Of a stretch of DNA of 64,000 nt, positions 25,132-33,470 are shown in pieces. Every line of letters starts with the position of its first letter. Within the stretch, counting starts at the first letter, position 1. The notes under the pieces are model-generated. The model was not told the origin of the DNA. It saw only the letters and a list, made by a program, of their open reading frames with translations, and did no database searches. Source of the DNA: Thermopolyspora sp040678635 (GTDB taxonomy: Bacteria; Actinomycetota; Actinomycetes; Streptosporangiales; Streptosporangiaceae); assembly GCF_040678635.1 (NCBI RefSeq), contig NZ_JBFATZ010000012.1, positions 62,001 to 126,000 of the forward strand. Reading direction: 5' to 3'. The translations under genes and the position numbers were made by a program.

Positions 25132-26922
25132 TCAGCCGGTCTCGCGGGCGACCTGGAAGGCGAGGGCGCAGGTGTCGTCCTCGGGGTTGCCGAAGTCGAA
25201 GGCGGCGAGGGCGCTGTCGGGGTCGGTGGCGCCGCCCGCGCGGACGGCGCGCTGGAGGACGTGCGCCGGGTCGGCGAGGTCGCCGGTGCGGCGTTCGACG
25301 AGGCCGTCGGTGTAGAGGAGGACGAGGTCGCCGGGGTGGAGGAGGGTGGTGGTGACGCGGTAGCCGGCGTCCTCGGTGGCGCCGAGGACGGTGCCGGAGG
25401 AGTTGCGCAGGCGGCGGGCGCGGCGGTCGCGCACGAGGACCGGGGCGGGGTGACCGGCGCGGGCCCAGGTCAGCTTGCGGGTGGCGGGGTCGAAGTGCGC
25501 GACGACGGCGGTGGCCGTGGCGGTCTCCTCCTGGGTGTGGTACACGACCCGGTTGATGCAGTGCAGGATCTCGGCGGGGGTCGCGCCGGTGAAGGCGACG
25601 CCGATCAGGGCGCTGCGGAGCTGGGACATGCGGGCCGCGGCGGTGAGGCCGTGGCCGCTCGCGTCGCCGATGGCGATGAGCACCCGGCCGTCGGGCAGCG
25701 TCGTGGCCTCGTACCAGTCGCCGCCGACCTGCTCGGTGTTCTGCGCGGGGTGGTAGCGGACGGCGACGCGCACGCCGGGCAGGCGGGGATCCGCCTGCGG
25801 CAGCAGGGCGCGCTGCATCTCCTCGGCGAGGCGCAGCCGCTGCCGCTCCAGCTCGTTGCGCGACTGGGCGAGCTGCTCCTCGATGCGCCGCCGGGCGGTG
25901 ACGTCCTGCATGACGCCGCGGAACGCGATCGGCTGTCCGAAGTTGTCGAGCACGGGCTCGGCGGTCGCGGAGACGTGGCGGTCGCCGACGCGGAACTCGA
26001 AGGTCTCGGAGCGGTGCAGCTCGGTGAGCGCGGTGATGGCGCGGCGGACCTGCGGCGCGTCCTCCGGGTGCACCCGGTCGGGGAGCTGCGCCAGCGGCAG
26101 CGGCGGCTCCTTCGGGCCGTTGCCGAAGATCTTGTAGATCTCCCCGGTCCACGAGGTCTCGCCGGTGACGTTGTTCCACTCGGCCCAGCCGAGCTTGACC
26201 ATGCGCTCGACGTCCGCCATCCGAGCGGCCAGGCGCGCCTCCTCGTCGTGGAACTGCCAGCTCACCAGCAGCCGGTCGGCGACCTTCTGCGCCCGCACGC
26301 TGAGCACCGCCGGGCACAGCACGCCGTTGATCGCCTCCTGGTAGGTGAGCGGGCCGAGCCGTACGGGCTCGCCGGTCTGCATGACGTGGACGTACGCCTC
26401 GAAGATGCCGGAGAGCAGGATGCCGGGGAAGGTCTCGCGCAGACGGCGGCCGGTGATCTCCTCGGGGGTGCGGCCCATCAGGTCGGTGGCCTCGCCGTTG
26501 CACCGGTCGATGCGGAACTCCACGATCGCGCCGCCGGCGACGCGGATCGGAATCAGCAGCGCCGCCGGGGTGGGGATGACGTCGAGGACCCCGTCGACCC
26601 ACGTCGCCGACCACTCCGCCGGATGCAGGTGGGGACGCTCGATGACGGTCGGATCGGTCAGCGCGGCCGAAGGCTCGTCCAGACCGACGTCGCCGACGAG
26701 GGTGGCGGCGACGGTGGTGACCCCCACCCCCTTCTCTCCGGCGACGCGCTCCAGGTGTCCGAGCGCCTCGGGAGACGAGCAGCCCAGACGCTCGGCGAGC
26801 ATCTTCTGCGCCTCCTCGACGACCGCCGAGGACCCGACCATGAGCTCCCGTGTCTCATGGTCGCCCTGAAAGTGAGGCACCTTTCCCCCTGATCCAACGT
26901 GTGGACCGGCATGCCTGATCAT
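25132..26922 (-). CDS. PP2C/SpoIIE-type serine phosphatase with ANTAR-like and PAS domains
   Basis: The product has 596 residues from the ATG at 26922, preceded by GAGGGAG. Domains: an ANTAR-like three-helix segment at about 30-78 (VVEEAQKMLAERLGCSSPEA), PAS at about 115-245 (CNGEATDLMGRTPEEITGRR), a second PAS with PAC end at about 250-365 (FRGVMQDVTARRRIEEQL), a short coiled coil, and the SpoIIE-like phosphatase at about 390-595 (GGDWYEATTLPDGRVLIAIG, DASGHGLTAAA, VLLYTDGLVERR). Metal-binding Asp residues are present. Such proteins dephosphorylate anti-anti-sigma factors in response to small-molecule or redox signals. No anti-sigma partner is adjacent. An N-terminal ANTAR on a phosphatase is common only in actinomycetes. 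Confidence 0.85.
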   Translation of the reverse strand: MIRHAGPHVGSGGKVPHFQGDHETRELMVGSSAVVEEAQKMLAERLGCSSPEALGHLERVAGEKGVGVTTVAATLVGDVGLDEPSAALTDPTVIERPHLHPAEWSATWVDGVLDVIPTPAALLIPIRVAGGAIVEFRIDRCNGEATDLMGRTPEEITGRRLRETFPGILLSGIFEAYVHVMQTGEPVRLGPLTYQEAINGVLCPAVLSVRAQKVADRLLVSWQFHDEEARLAARMADVERMVKLGWAEWNNVTGETSWTGEIYKIFGNGPKEPPLPLAQLPDRVHPEDAPQVRRAITALTELHRSETFEFRVGDRHVSATAEPVLDNFGQPIAFRGVMQDVTARRRIEEQLAQSRNELERQRLRLAEEMQRALLPQADPRLPGVRVAVRYHPAQNTEQVGGDWYEATTLPDGRVLIAIGDASGHGLTAAARMSQLRSALIGVAFTGATPAEILHCINRVVYHTQEETATATAVVAHFDPATRKLTWARAGHPAPVLVRDRRARRLRNSSGTVLGATEDAGYRVTTTLLHPGDLVLLYTDGLVERRTGDLADPAHVLQRAVRAGGATDPDSALAAFDFGNPEDDTCALAFQVARETG

Positions 26923-27335
26923 TGCTCCCTCGCGCTCCGCACCGGGATCTGTTTCCCCCACACTCCCGGTGTCGGCCCGCCGGTCCCTGCCTGACTTGAG
27001 CGGCCGCTCATCTCCGCGTCGACGGCGGCACACTACGAGTGATCATGCGATTACGACTCGCAGTGCACTGTCTACCAGTAATCCCCCGCCACGTCACTCG
27101 CAAAAGAAAATCTAAATACCACAGAGTTCTACAGCGGCGACTCATTGTGTGCGACCGGTGTCACGCAGAACCCTATCGCTCTCCGCGAGCCCTCGCGCCT
27201 TCTTCGGCATCCCTTGATCGCCTCCCCTGGTCGCCGCCCTCGATCATCCCGCAGCCCCCGTACGGCCCGTCCCGCCGCCCCACGCGTCATCCCTGCCCCT
27301 TCCATCCCTTGAGACGGGGGGATCGCCGCGCGCCC

Positions 27336-28481
27336 ATGCCTGCGACCATGGCGGATGTGAGTGAGATACAGGTGGAGCGGCGCGTCGAGTTGTGCTTCGA
27401 CGACGACGCGCGGGCAAGCGAGACGCACACCAACCTTTCGGCGGTACGGCAGGACGGCGCCTGCCTATGGGTCGCCGGCGACGAGACGGCCACCATCGAG
27501 CGACTGACCGCCGTACACGACGCGGAGGGCCGGGTGACCGGCTACGCCGACCACCGCACCGTACGGCTCGCCGACCTGATCGACCTGCCCGCCGGCCCCG
27601 ACGACGAGGCCGACATCGAGGGCCTCGCCCGCGCCGGCGCCTGGCTGTGGGCGATCGGCTCGCACAGCCTCAAGCGCCGCCGCATCCGTCCCCACCACTC
27701 GGCGGCGAAGGCCCGCCGCAGGCTGGCGACGGTGGTGCGCGAGCCCAACCGTTTCATCCTGGCCCGCCTCCCGGTCGTGACCGGCCCGGACGGCCTGCCC
27801 GAGGTCCGCCGCCGCGCGGTCGTGGACGGCGAGGCCCGCACCGCCGCCGTGCTGGGCGCGCACAAGGACGCGCTCACCGACCTGCTGGAGGACGACCCGC
27901 ATCTCGCGCCGTTCCTCGCCCTGCCCGGCAAGGACAACGGCGTGGACATCGAGGGCATCGCCGCCCACGGCGACCGGCTCTACATCGGTCTGCGCGGGCC
28001 GGTGCTGCGGGGCTGGGCCGTACTGATCGAGATCCGGCCGCGCACCCACCCCCACCACGACGACCGGCTGGAGCTCACGCCGCTGGAGGACGGCGCGCTC
28101 TACCGCACCCACTTCCTCGACCTGTCCGGGCTCGGCATCCGCGACCTGTGCCCGCACGGCGACGATCTGCTCATCCTCGCCGGTCCCAGCATGGACCTCG
28201 ACGGGCCGGTGCGCGTGCTGCGCTGGCCGGGCGCCGCCGTCGTCGACCAGCCGGAGATCGTGTCCGCCGACCGGCTGGAGGTCCTGCTTGAGCCCCCGTA
28301 CGGTGACGGGGACGATCACGCCGAGGGCATCGCGCTGCTACGCGAGCCGGTCGGGCCGGGCGAATCGGAGGAATCAGGGGACTCGGGGGATCGCCTGCTC
28401 ATCGTGTACGACAGCCCGGCCGCGAGCCGCCTGGCCGAGAGCGGCTCGGTCTACGCCGACGTGGTGTCGCTGCCCAGGTAG
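27336..28481 (+). CDS. DUF3616 domain protein
   Basis: About 381 residues from the ATG at 27336 (27348 also possible; no strong ribosome site near either). The body is a beta-propeller-like DUF3616 sequence: HTNLSAVRQDGACLWVAGDE, DEADIEGLARAGAWLWAIGS, DNGVDIEGIAAHGDRLYIGL, LGIRDLCPHGDDLLILAGPS and DDHAEGIALL. The repeating D-IEG-A blades suggest calcium or ligand binding. Function is not known to me. The 413-bp gap upstream (26923-27335) is a divergent promoter region, AT-richer around 27040-27150, with no clear operator. The gene's 3' end overlaps the convergent MBL gene by 31 bp. Confidence 0.8.
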   Translation: MPATMADVSEIQVERRVELCFDDDARASETHTNLSAVRQDGACLWVAGDETATIERLTAVHDAEGRVTGYADHRTVRLADLIDLPAGPDDEADIEGLARAGAWLWAIGSHSLKRRRIRPHHSAAKARRRLATVVREPNRFILARLPVVTGPDGLPEVRRRAVVDGEARTAAVLGAHKDALTDLLEDDPHLAPFLALPGKDNGVDIEGIAAHGDRLYIGLRGPVLRGWAVLIEIRPRTHPHHDDRLELTPLEDGALYRTHFLDLSGLGIRDLCPHGDDLLILAGPSMDLDGPVRVLRWPGAAVVDQPEIVSADRLEVLLEPPYGDGDDHAEGIALLREPVGPGESEESGDSGDRLLIVYDSPAASRLAESGSVYADVVSLPR

Positions 28482-29314
28482 GTCTCGGGGTCGGCGCCGC
28501 CGGTGGCCCAGCGGATGTAGCGCTCGGCGGAGCGGTGCACGGCCTCGCGGGCGCCGGAGGGGATGACGCTGTCCCACCAGCCGCCGTAAATGCGGTCGAA
28601 GGGGTACGGGGCGAGGCGGTCGAGGATGTGGCGGATCGCCCGCTCCGGCAGCGGGATCTGATTGGGATAGCTGCGCATGAAGGTCACGTACCTGCGGTCC
28701 TGCACGACCGTGATCGTGTCGCCGGTGAACAGCGCGCCGCGGCCGTCCGCCCCGGCGGCCCAGTGCAGTACGGCGCTGCCGGGGAAGTGGCCGCCGCACT
28801 GCACCAGCGTCACGCCGGGCGCGATCTCGTAGGTGTCGCTCCACAGCCGCACGGCCGGGTCGGGCCGCATGAGCCACTCGGCGTCCGCCTCGGGGATGAG
28901 GATGGGCGCGCCGTCGAAGGCGTGGCTCCACTCGACGGCCACGCCGTAGAAGTGCGGGTGGGAGGCGGCGACGCCGATCAGGTCGCCGCGTTCGCGCACC
29001 GCCCGCACGGCGGCGGAGTCGATGTGGCCCGGCACGTCGAACAACACCTGGCCAGCGGGGGTGGAGACCACCAGGGCCCGCTGGCCGATGGCGAAGCGGG
29101 GCTGTACGCCGATGCCGATCAGGCCGGGTTCGAGCTCACGCACCTCGCTGTGGTGGCCTTCGATGACCAACTGGGCGAGGGTGGTCCACTGCTGGCCCTG
29201 GTGGCCGACGTACTGCCGCTCGTCGTCGCAGATGCGGCAGTTCGACGGCGGCTGCGGGGTCGCCGCCGCCTGGTTGCCACAGGTCCTGCAGATCCACGCG
29301 GTGCTCTCGGTCAC
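28451..29314 (-). CDS. MBL-fold hydrolase with N-terminal zinc ribbon
   Basis: The product has 287 residues from the GTG at 29314, which has GGGAGGCGGG upstream. Residues 8-30 form a rubredoxin-like zinc knuckle (WICRTCGN ... CRICDDERQYVG). The metallo-beta-lactamase fold follows: GHHSEVRELEPGLIGIGVQ, VLFDVPGHI, ASHPHFYG (a reduced HxH motif), CGGHFPGSAVLHW and LFTGDTITVV. The standard HxHxDH motif is incomplete, so the metal site may be single or altered. Substrate unknown. The 532-bp region to the next gene (29315-29846) is the divergent promoter region with the LCP gene. Confidence 0.8.
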   Translation of the reverse strand: MTESTAWICRTCGNQAAATPQPPSNCRICDDERQYVGHQGQQWTTLAQLVIEGHHSEVRELEPGLIGIGVQPRFAIGQRALVVSTPAGQVLFDVPGHIDSAAVRAVRERGDLIGVAASHPHFYGVAVEWSHAFDGAPILIPEADAEWLMRPDPAVRLWSDTYEIAPGVTLVQCGGHFPGSAVLHWAAGADGRGALFTGDTITVVQDRRYVTFMRSYPNQIPLPERAIRHILDRLAPYPFDRIYGGWWDSVIPSGAREAVHRSAERYIRWATGGADPETYLGSDTTSA

Positions 29315-29776
29315 GGCACCCGCCTCCCGGGGTCGTCGTCGTTGTGTGTCTTCTCGCGCACGCGTCCGGCTAACCTCCCACGGCACCGCGCTGATGCCGA
29401 CCCAGAGGGTTGCAAGGTTCACATTTTGGGTAGTTGACGACTCCTTGCCACCAAATCAACCGATCAATGACCAATAGCGGAAAACCGCAAGAACAGCAAA
29501 TATCTGATCTTCTCGCCCGAGTCCGCCCTTTTAGACTGATACTGCGCCTTACTTGGCCTCGAAGGTGCGCGCCTTCACGGCATCGCGAAGGACCCGAACC
29601 CGCGGCCGGTAGGTGCCGAGAAGGACCGGGATACCAACCGTCGCCGGTTGCGCCGGCCCGGCGGCGGGGATGGCGCGCATCGTTCGTCGGGCGGCTTGGT
29701 CATCGCCGCCCTCGAACACATTACCGGATCGTGCGGCGGCGTCTTGATGGCGGCTCGCCTGGCGGCGAATCGCCTG

Positions 29777-29828
29777 CCCCTGCCCTGCTCCGCAGGGGTC
29801 CGATTCCTCCCCCGCCCCCAGGCGGGGG
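29777..29828 (+). promoter_or_regulatory. Two hairpins just upstream of the LCP ribosome site
   Basis: CCCCTGC / GCAGGGG (29777-29798) and CCCCCGCC / GGCGGGGG with a four-base loop (29809-29828) lie in the leader, the second ending eight bases before GGAGG of the LCP gene. They may terminate early transcription or modulate initiation; a U-tract is absent. Confidence 0.45.
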
Positions 29829-29846
29829 TCTCCTCGGAGGTATCTG

Positions 29847-31586
29847 ATGAACGCCGGGCTTGGCGGGGAGACCGCCGACGACAGACAGCCGAGCGCGTCC
29901 GGAGCCCCCGACTCCCCCGAGGACGCGCGACAGGACACGGGGAAGGACACGCGGGAGCACGCGCACGGGGACACGCCGGAGGACAAGCCGGAGCACGCGC
30001 ACGGGGACACGCCGGAGGACGCGGGCAGGGACGCGCCGGAGGACGCGGGCGGGGACGCGCCGGAGGACGCGGGCGGGGACGCGCCGCCGGAGGTCGTCGC
30101 CTCCGACGGCGACGAGACACGCGACGAGGCCGGTGACGTCGTGGCGGACGCCGGACGTACGGGGACTCCCGGCGACGGGCGACGGCCGCGCCGGCGAAGG
30201 CGGGTCTGGCTGTGGTCGGTGGTCGCGACCGTGCTGGCGGTCGTCCTGGCGGCGGGCGTCGCGGTGGCCGCGGCGTACGTGCGGCTCAGCGGCAACATCC
30301 GCCACACCGAGATCGCCGCCGGGGACCTCGGCGTACGGCCGGAGAAGGTGACCGACGCGGTCAACATCCTGATCGTCGGCTCGGACGAGCGGGACGGGAA
30401 GAACGCCAAATACGGACACCGCGTCAGCGGCCGACGCACCGACACGATCATCCTCGCGCACCTCTCCCCCGATCGCGACGACGCCCTGCTGGTCAGCTTC
30501 CCGCGCGACTCGCTCGTGCGCCTGCCCTCCTGCCCCGCCAGGGACGGCCTGCCCGGCCAGCGCGAGCACACCGGCATGATCAACGCCGCGTTCGCCGCCG
30601 GAGGCATCGGCTGCCTGTGGAAGACGATCGAGTCGCTGACCGGCATCCACATCGATCACTTCGTCAAGGTGGACTTCATCGGGTTCAAGGAGATGGTGGA
30701 CGCGCTCGGCGGCGTCGAGATGTGTCTGCCCGAGCCGATCCGGGATCGCAAGGCGCTGCTCGACCTCCCGGCCGGGCACCAGACCCTCGACGGCGAGCGG
30801 GCGCTCGGCTACGTTCGCACCCGGTACGGCGCCGGGGACGGCTCCGACATCGGCCGCATCGAACGCCAGCAGCTGTTCATCGGCGCGATGGTGCGCAAGG
30901 CGACGAGCGGCGCGGTGCTTACCGATCCGGCCCGCCTCTACCGATTCCTCGACGCGGCGACCCGGTCGGTCACCACCGATCCCGACCTCACGCCCGGGGT
31001 GCTGCGCGACCTCGCCGAAAGCGTACGCGGGCTCGACGCGGGCGGCGTGCGGTTCGTCACCACCCCGTGGCGCTACTCGGTCGCGTCGCCCGGCCGGGTC
31101 GAGTGGGTGCGGCCCGATGCGGACCGGCTGTTCGAGCACATCGCCCAGGACCGGTCGATCGACGGCGTGCGCGGCGGGCGGCACGATCCGCCGCCACGCG
31201 ACCGGGTGCGCGTCGTGGTGCGCGACGGCACCGGGCGCAAGGACGGCGCGAGCTCGGCCGTCAAGGTCGCCGCCGAGCTGCGGCGGCGTGGCTACCAGGT
31301 GGACACGGCGGCCGAGGCGACCGGCGAGCCGTACCGGAGGACGACCATCGAGTACGGCCCCGCCGCCGAGAGCGGCGTTCTGACGCTCGTCGGCGACGTG
31401 CGCGAGGCCCGCCGGATTCGCGTTCCCGGAGTGGACGGCCCCGCGCTCGTGCTCGTGATCGGGAAGGACTGGAAGGGGCTCACGACGTTCGAGCGGGGGC
31501 GGCAGGAGATCGCCGAGGGCGTTACGGCCTTCGACGCGACGCGGCAGGTCTGCCCACCTCCAGATAACCGGACAAAAATGAAATAA
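29847..31586 (+). CDS. LytR-CpsA-Psr (LCP) glycopolymer ligase with LytR_C domain
   Basis: The product has 579 residues with GGAGG before the ATG. Residues 1-110 are a cytoplasmic acidic tail rich in short repeats. One membrane helix follows (about 120-145, WLWSVVATVLAVVLAAGVAV), then the LCP catalytic domain (about 170-330): VNILIVGSDERDG, RRTDTIILAHLSPDRDDALL, SFPRDSLVRLP, GMINAAFAAGG, VDFIGFKEMVDALGGVEMCL and RALGYVRTRYG. A LytR_C domain ends the protein (about 420-560). LCP enzymes attach lipid-linked wall polymers to peptidoglycan outside the membrane, plausibly including the ManNAcA-type glycan encoded at 4-11 kb. Confidence 0.9.
   Translation: MNAGLGGETADDRQPSASGAPDSPEDARQDTGKDTREHAHGDTPEDKPEHAHGDTPEDAGRDAPEDAGGDAPEDAGGDAPPEVVASDGDETRDEAGDVVADAGRTGTPGDGRRPRRRRRVWLWSVVATVLAVVLAAGVAVAAAYVRLSGNIRHTEIAAGDLGVRPEKVTDAVNILIVGSDERDGKNAKYGHRVSGRRTDTIILAHLSPDRDDALLVSFPRDSLVRLPSCPARDGLPGQREHTGMINAAFAAGGIGCLWKTIESLTGIHIDHFVKVDFIGFKEMVDALGGVEMCLPEPIRDRKALLDLPAGHQTLDGERALGYVRTRYGAGDGSDIGRIERQQLFIGAMVRKATSGAVLTDPARLYRFLDAATRSVTTDPDLTPGVLRDLAESVRGLDAGGVRFVTTPWRYSVASPGRVEWVRPDADRLFEHIAQDRSIDGVRGGRHDPPPRDRVRVVVRDGTGRKDGASSAVKVAAELRRRGYQVDTAAEATGEPYRRTTIEYGPAAESGVLTLVGDVREARRIRVPGVDGPALVLVIGKDWKGLTTFERGRQEIAEGVTAFDATRQVCPPPDNRTKMK
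29955..30090. repeat. In-frame minisatellite in the LCP cytoplasmic tail
   Basis: A 36-bp unit beginning GAGCACGCGCACGGGG occurs twice, followed by about three copies of a 24-bp unit containing GACGCGCCGGAGGACGCGGG. They encode HAHGDTPED and (G/R)DAPEDAG repeats. Frame is kept throughout. Confidence 0.85.
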
Positions 31587-31613
31587 GGGACAATAAGGGA
31601 GAAAACCCGACGG

Positions 31614-32192
31614 GTGGGTAGGGGCCCCGGCGTGGCCGAGGTACTCCACCCCGATCGGGTGCGCATCCAGCCGGTGCGGCTGATCGTCAACCGGGTGCCG
31701 CACCACGTCCGCGTGGACACCCGCGCCACGCTGCTCGACACCCTGCGCGAGCGGCTCGGGCTCACCGGCGCGAAGAAGGGCTGCGACCACGGCCAGTGCG
31801 GCACCTGCACGGTCCTGGTCGGCGACCGCCGCGTCTACGCCTGCCTCGCCCTCACCGTCGCCCTCGACGGTGCCGAGATCACCACGGTGGAGGGCCTCGC
31901 CGCCGGCGGCGAGCCTCACCCGCTGCAGCGGGCCTTCATCGACCACGGGGCCGTGGGGTGCGGCTACTGCGCCCCCGGCCAGCTCTGCTCGGCGGTGGCG
32001 ATCCTGGCCGACGTCGCCAGGGGCGCGCCGAGCGCGGCCACCGCCGATCTGTCCGCCCCGCCCCGCCTGGACCTCGACGAGGTCCGGGAGCGCATGAGCG
32101 GGAACATCTGCCGCTGCGGCTGCTACGGCCGCATCGCGGAGGCCATCACGGAGGTGGCGGCGACACCCCGCGCCGAGAGGCCCCCGCCATGA
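31614..32192 (+). CDS. [2Fe-2S] subunit of a PaoABC-like molybdenum hydroxylase
   Basis: About 192 residues from GTG 31614 (GTG 31632 is an alternative). The plant-type ferredoxin cluster is bound by GCDHGQCGTCTVLVGDRRVYAC, split as CX4CX2C and a distal Cys; the second cluster by GYCAPGQLC and MSGNICRCGCYGRI. All eight cysteines are present. It would pass electrons from the molybdenum cofactor to FAD in an aldehyde-oxidising enzyme. The stop codon overlaps ATGA with the repeat-encoded frame that separates it from the FAD-subunit gene. Confidence 0.9.
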   Translation: MGRGPGVAEVLHPDRVRIQPVRLIVNRVPHHVRVDTRATLLDTLRERLGLTGAKKGCDHGQCGTCTVLVGDRRVYACLALTVALDGAEITTVEGLAAGGEPHPLQRAFIDHGAVGCGYCAPGQLCSAVAILADVARGAPSAATADLSAPPRLDLDEVRERMSGNICRCGCYGRIAEAITEVAATPRAERPPP

Positions 32193-32458
32193 GACCGGTC
32201 ACGAGACCCGTCATGCGGCCCGTCATGCGGCCCGTCACGAGGCCGGTCACGAGGCCGGTCACGAGGCCGGTCACGAGGCCGGTCACGAGGCCCGCCATGA
32301 GGTACGTCATGAAGCCGGTCACGGGGCCGGTCATGAGGCCCGTCATGAAGCCCGTCACTAGGCCCGTCATGCGGCCCGCCATGAGGTACGTCAAGAGGCC
32401 GGTCACGAGGTCGGTCACGAGGCCCGCCATGAGGTACGTCAAGAGGCCCGCGTCATGA
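32189..32458 (+). repeat. 22-unit 12-bp minisatellite at the subunit junction, encoding (M/T)RPV repeats
   Basis: The stretch is 22 consecutive 12-bp units close to ATGAGGCCGGTC / ACGAGGCCGGTC. It is open in one frame: an ATG overlapping the 2Fe-2S stop (ATGA) through to a TGA overlapping the FAD-subunit ATG, 89 residues of MRPV, TRPV, MKPV, MRYV tetrapeptides. Higher-order copies of an AMRYV(M/K) block occur three times. Both ends begin ATGAGACC, so the array looks like a duplicated and expanded start site of the FAD-subunit gene. Whether the tetrapeptide frame is translated is unknown; in-frame maintenance and stop/start overlap would preserve translational coupling. Confidence 0.9.
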
Positions 32459-33468
32459 GACCTTTCGACTACGAGCGGCCCCGGCGCGTGGAGGCGGCCC
32501 TCGCGGCGGTGGAACAGACGCCGGGAGCGGTGTATCTCGGCGGCGGGACCAATCTCGTCGATCTGATGCGGCTCGGCGTGGTCGAGCCCGAATGCCTGGT
32601 CGACGTGACCGGGCTGCCGTGCGACCGGATTGAGGAGGACGGCGGCGGGCTGCGGATCGGGGCCGCGGTGCGGATCGGCGACCTCGCCGCGCACCCCGCC
32701 GTACGGCGGCGGTTCCCGATGCTGGCGCAGGCGGCGCTGCGCGGCGGCTCCGGGCAGATCATGAACATGGCGACGGTCGCCGGAAACCTCCTGCAGCGCA
32801 CCCGGTGCCCGTACTTCAACGACGTCACCAAGCCCTGCAACAAGCGCGAGCCCGGCAGCGGATGCCCGGCGAGGAACGGCGAGCACCGCAACCTGGCGAT
32901 CATCGGGCACTCGGCGGCGTGCGTCGCCACGCACCCCTCCGACCTGGCCGTGGCGTTGGCCGCGCTCGACGCGACGGTGTGCGTCGAGGGCGTCGCCGGC
33001 CCGCGCCGGGTGCCGCTGACCGGGCTGTACCGGCCGCCGGGCGACGATCCGCGGCGGGACACGGTGCTGGAACCCGCCGATCTCATCACCGGAATCGAGG
33101 TGCCCGCGCCGCGCGTCACGGCGCGGTCCCGCTATCGCAAGGTGAGCGACCGCGCGTCGTTCGCGTTCGCCGTGGTGTCGGTGGCGGTCGTGCTCGACCT
33201 GGGGGTCCGGAACGACGGCGAGACGGGCGGGCTCGCGGAGGGCCGGGCCGTACGGGACTGCCGGATCGTCTTCGGCGGCATCGCGCCGATGCCGTGGCGG
33301 GCGGTGCGCGCGGAGGAGGAGCTGCGCGGCGCGCGAGCCGCCGAGCCCGACTTCGCCCGTGCGGCGCGGGCGGAGCTGGCCGCGGCCCGGCCGCTGCGGG
33401 ACAACGCGTTCAAGGTGCCGCTCGCCCGCAACCTGCTGGTACGTACGCTCACCGAACTGATGGAGTGA
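32455..33468 (+). CDS. FAD subunit of a PaoABC-like molybdenum hydroxylase, with extra iron-sulfur motif
   Basis: The product has 337 residues. FAD-binding segments are VYLGGGTNLVDLMRLGV (27-42) and GGSGQIMNMATVAGNLLQRT (97-116). An insertion with Cys118, Cys128, Cys137 and Cys156 (RCPYFNDVTKPCNKREPGSG, then CPARNGEHRN) matches the [4Fe-4S] insertion of E. coli PaoB rather than CoxM of CO dehydrogenase. The CO-dehydrogenase-like C-terminal domain follows (VSDRASFAFAVVSVAVVLD). The gene begins at the end of the minisatellite and ends two bases before the large subunit. Role: electron relay in an aldehyde oxidoreductase. Confidence 0.9.
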   Translation: MRPFDYERPRRVEAALAAVEQTPGAVYLGGGTNLVDLMRLGVVEPECLVDVTGLPCDRIEEDGGGLRIGAAVRIGDLAAHPAVRRRFPMLAQAALRGGSGQIMNMATVAGNLLQRTRCPYFNDVTKPCNKREPGSGCPARNGEHRNLAIIGHSAACVATHPSDLAVALAALDATVCVEGVAGPRRVPLTGLYRPPGDDPRRDTVLEPADLITGIEVPAPRVTARSRYRKVSDRASFAFAVVSVAVVLDLGVRNDGETGGLAEGRAVRDCRIVFGGIAPMPWRAVRAEEELRGARAAEPDFARAARAELAAARPLRDNAFKVPLARNLLVRTLTELME

Positions 33469-33470
33469 TC

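Noticed and set aside
32189..32458. CRISPR array at the tandem repeats between the hydroxylase subunits
   Set aside because: Units are directly contiguous 12-mers without unique spacers, so it is a minisatellite.
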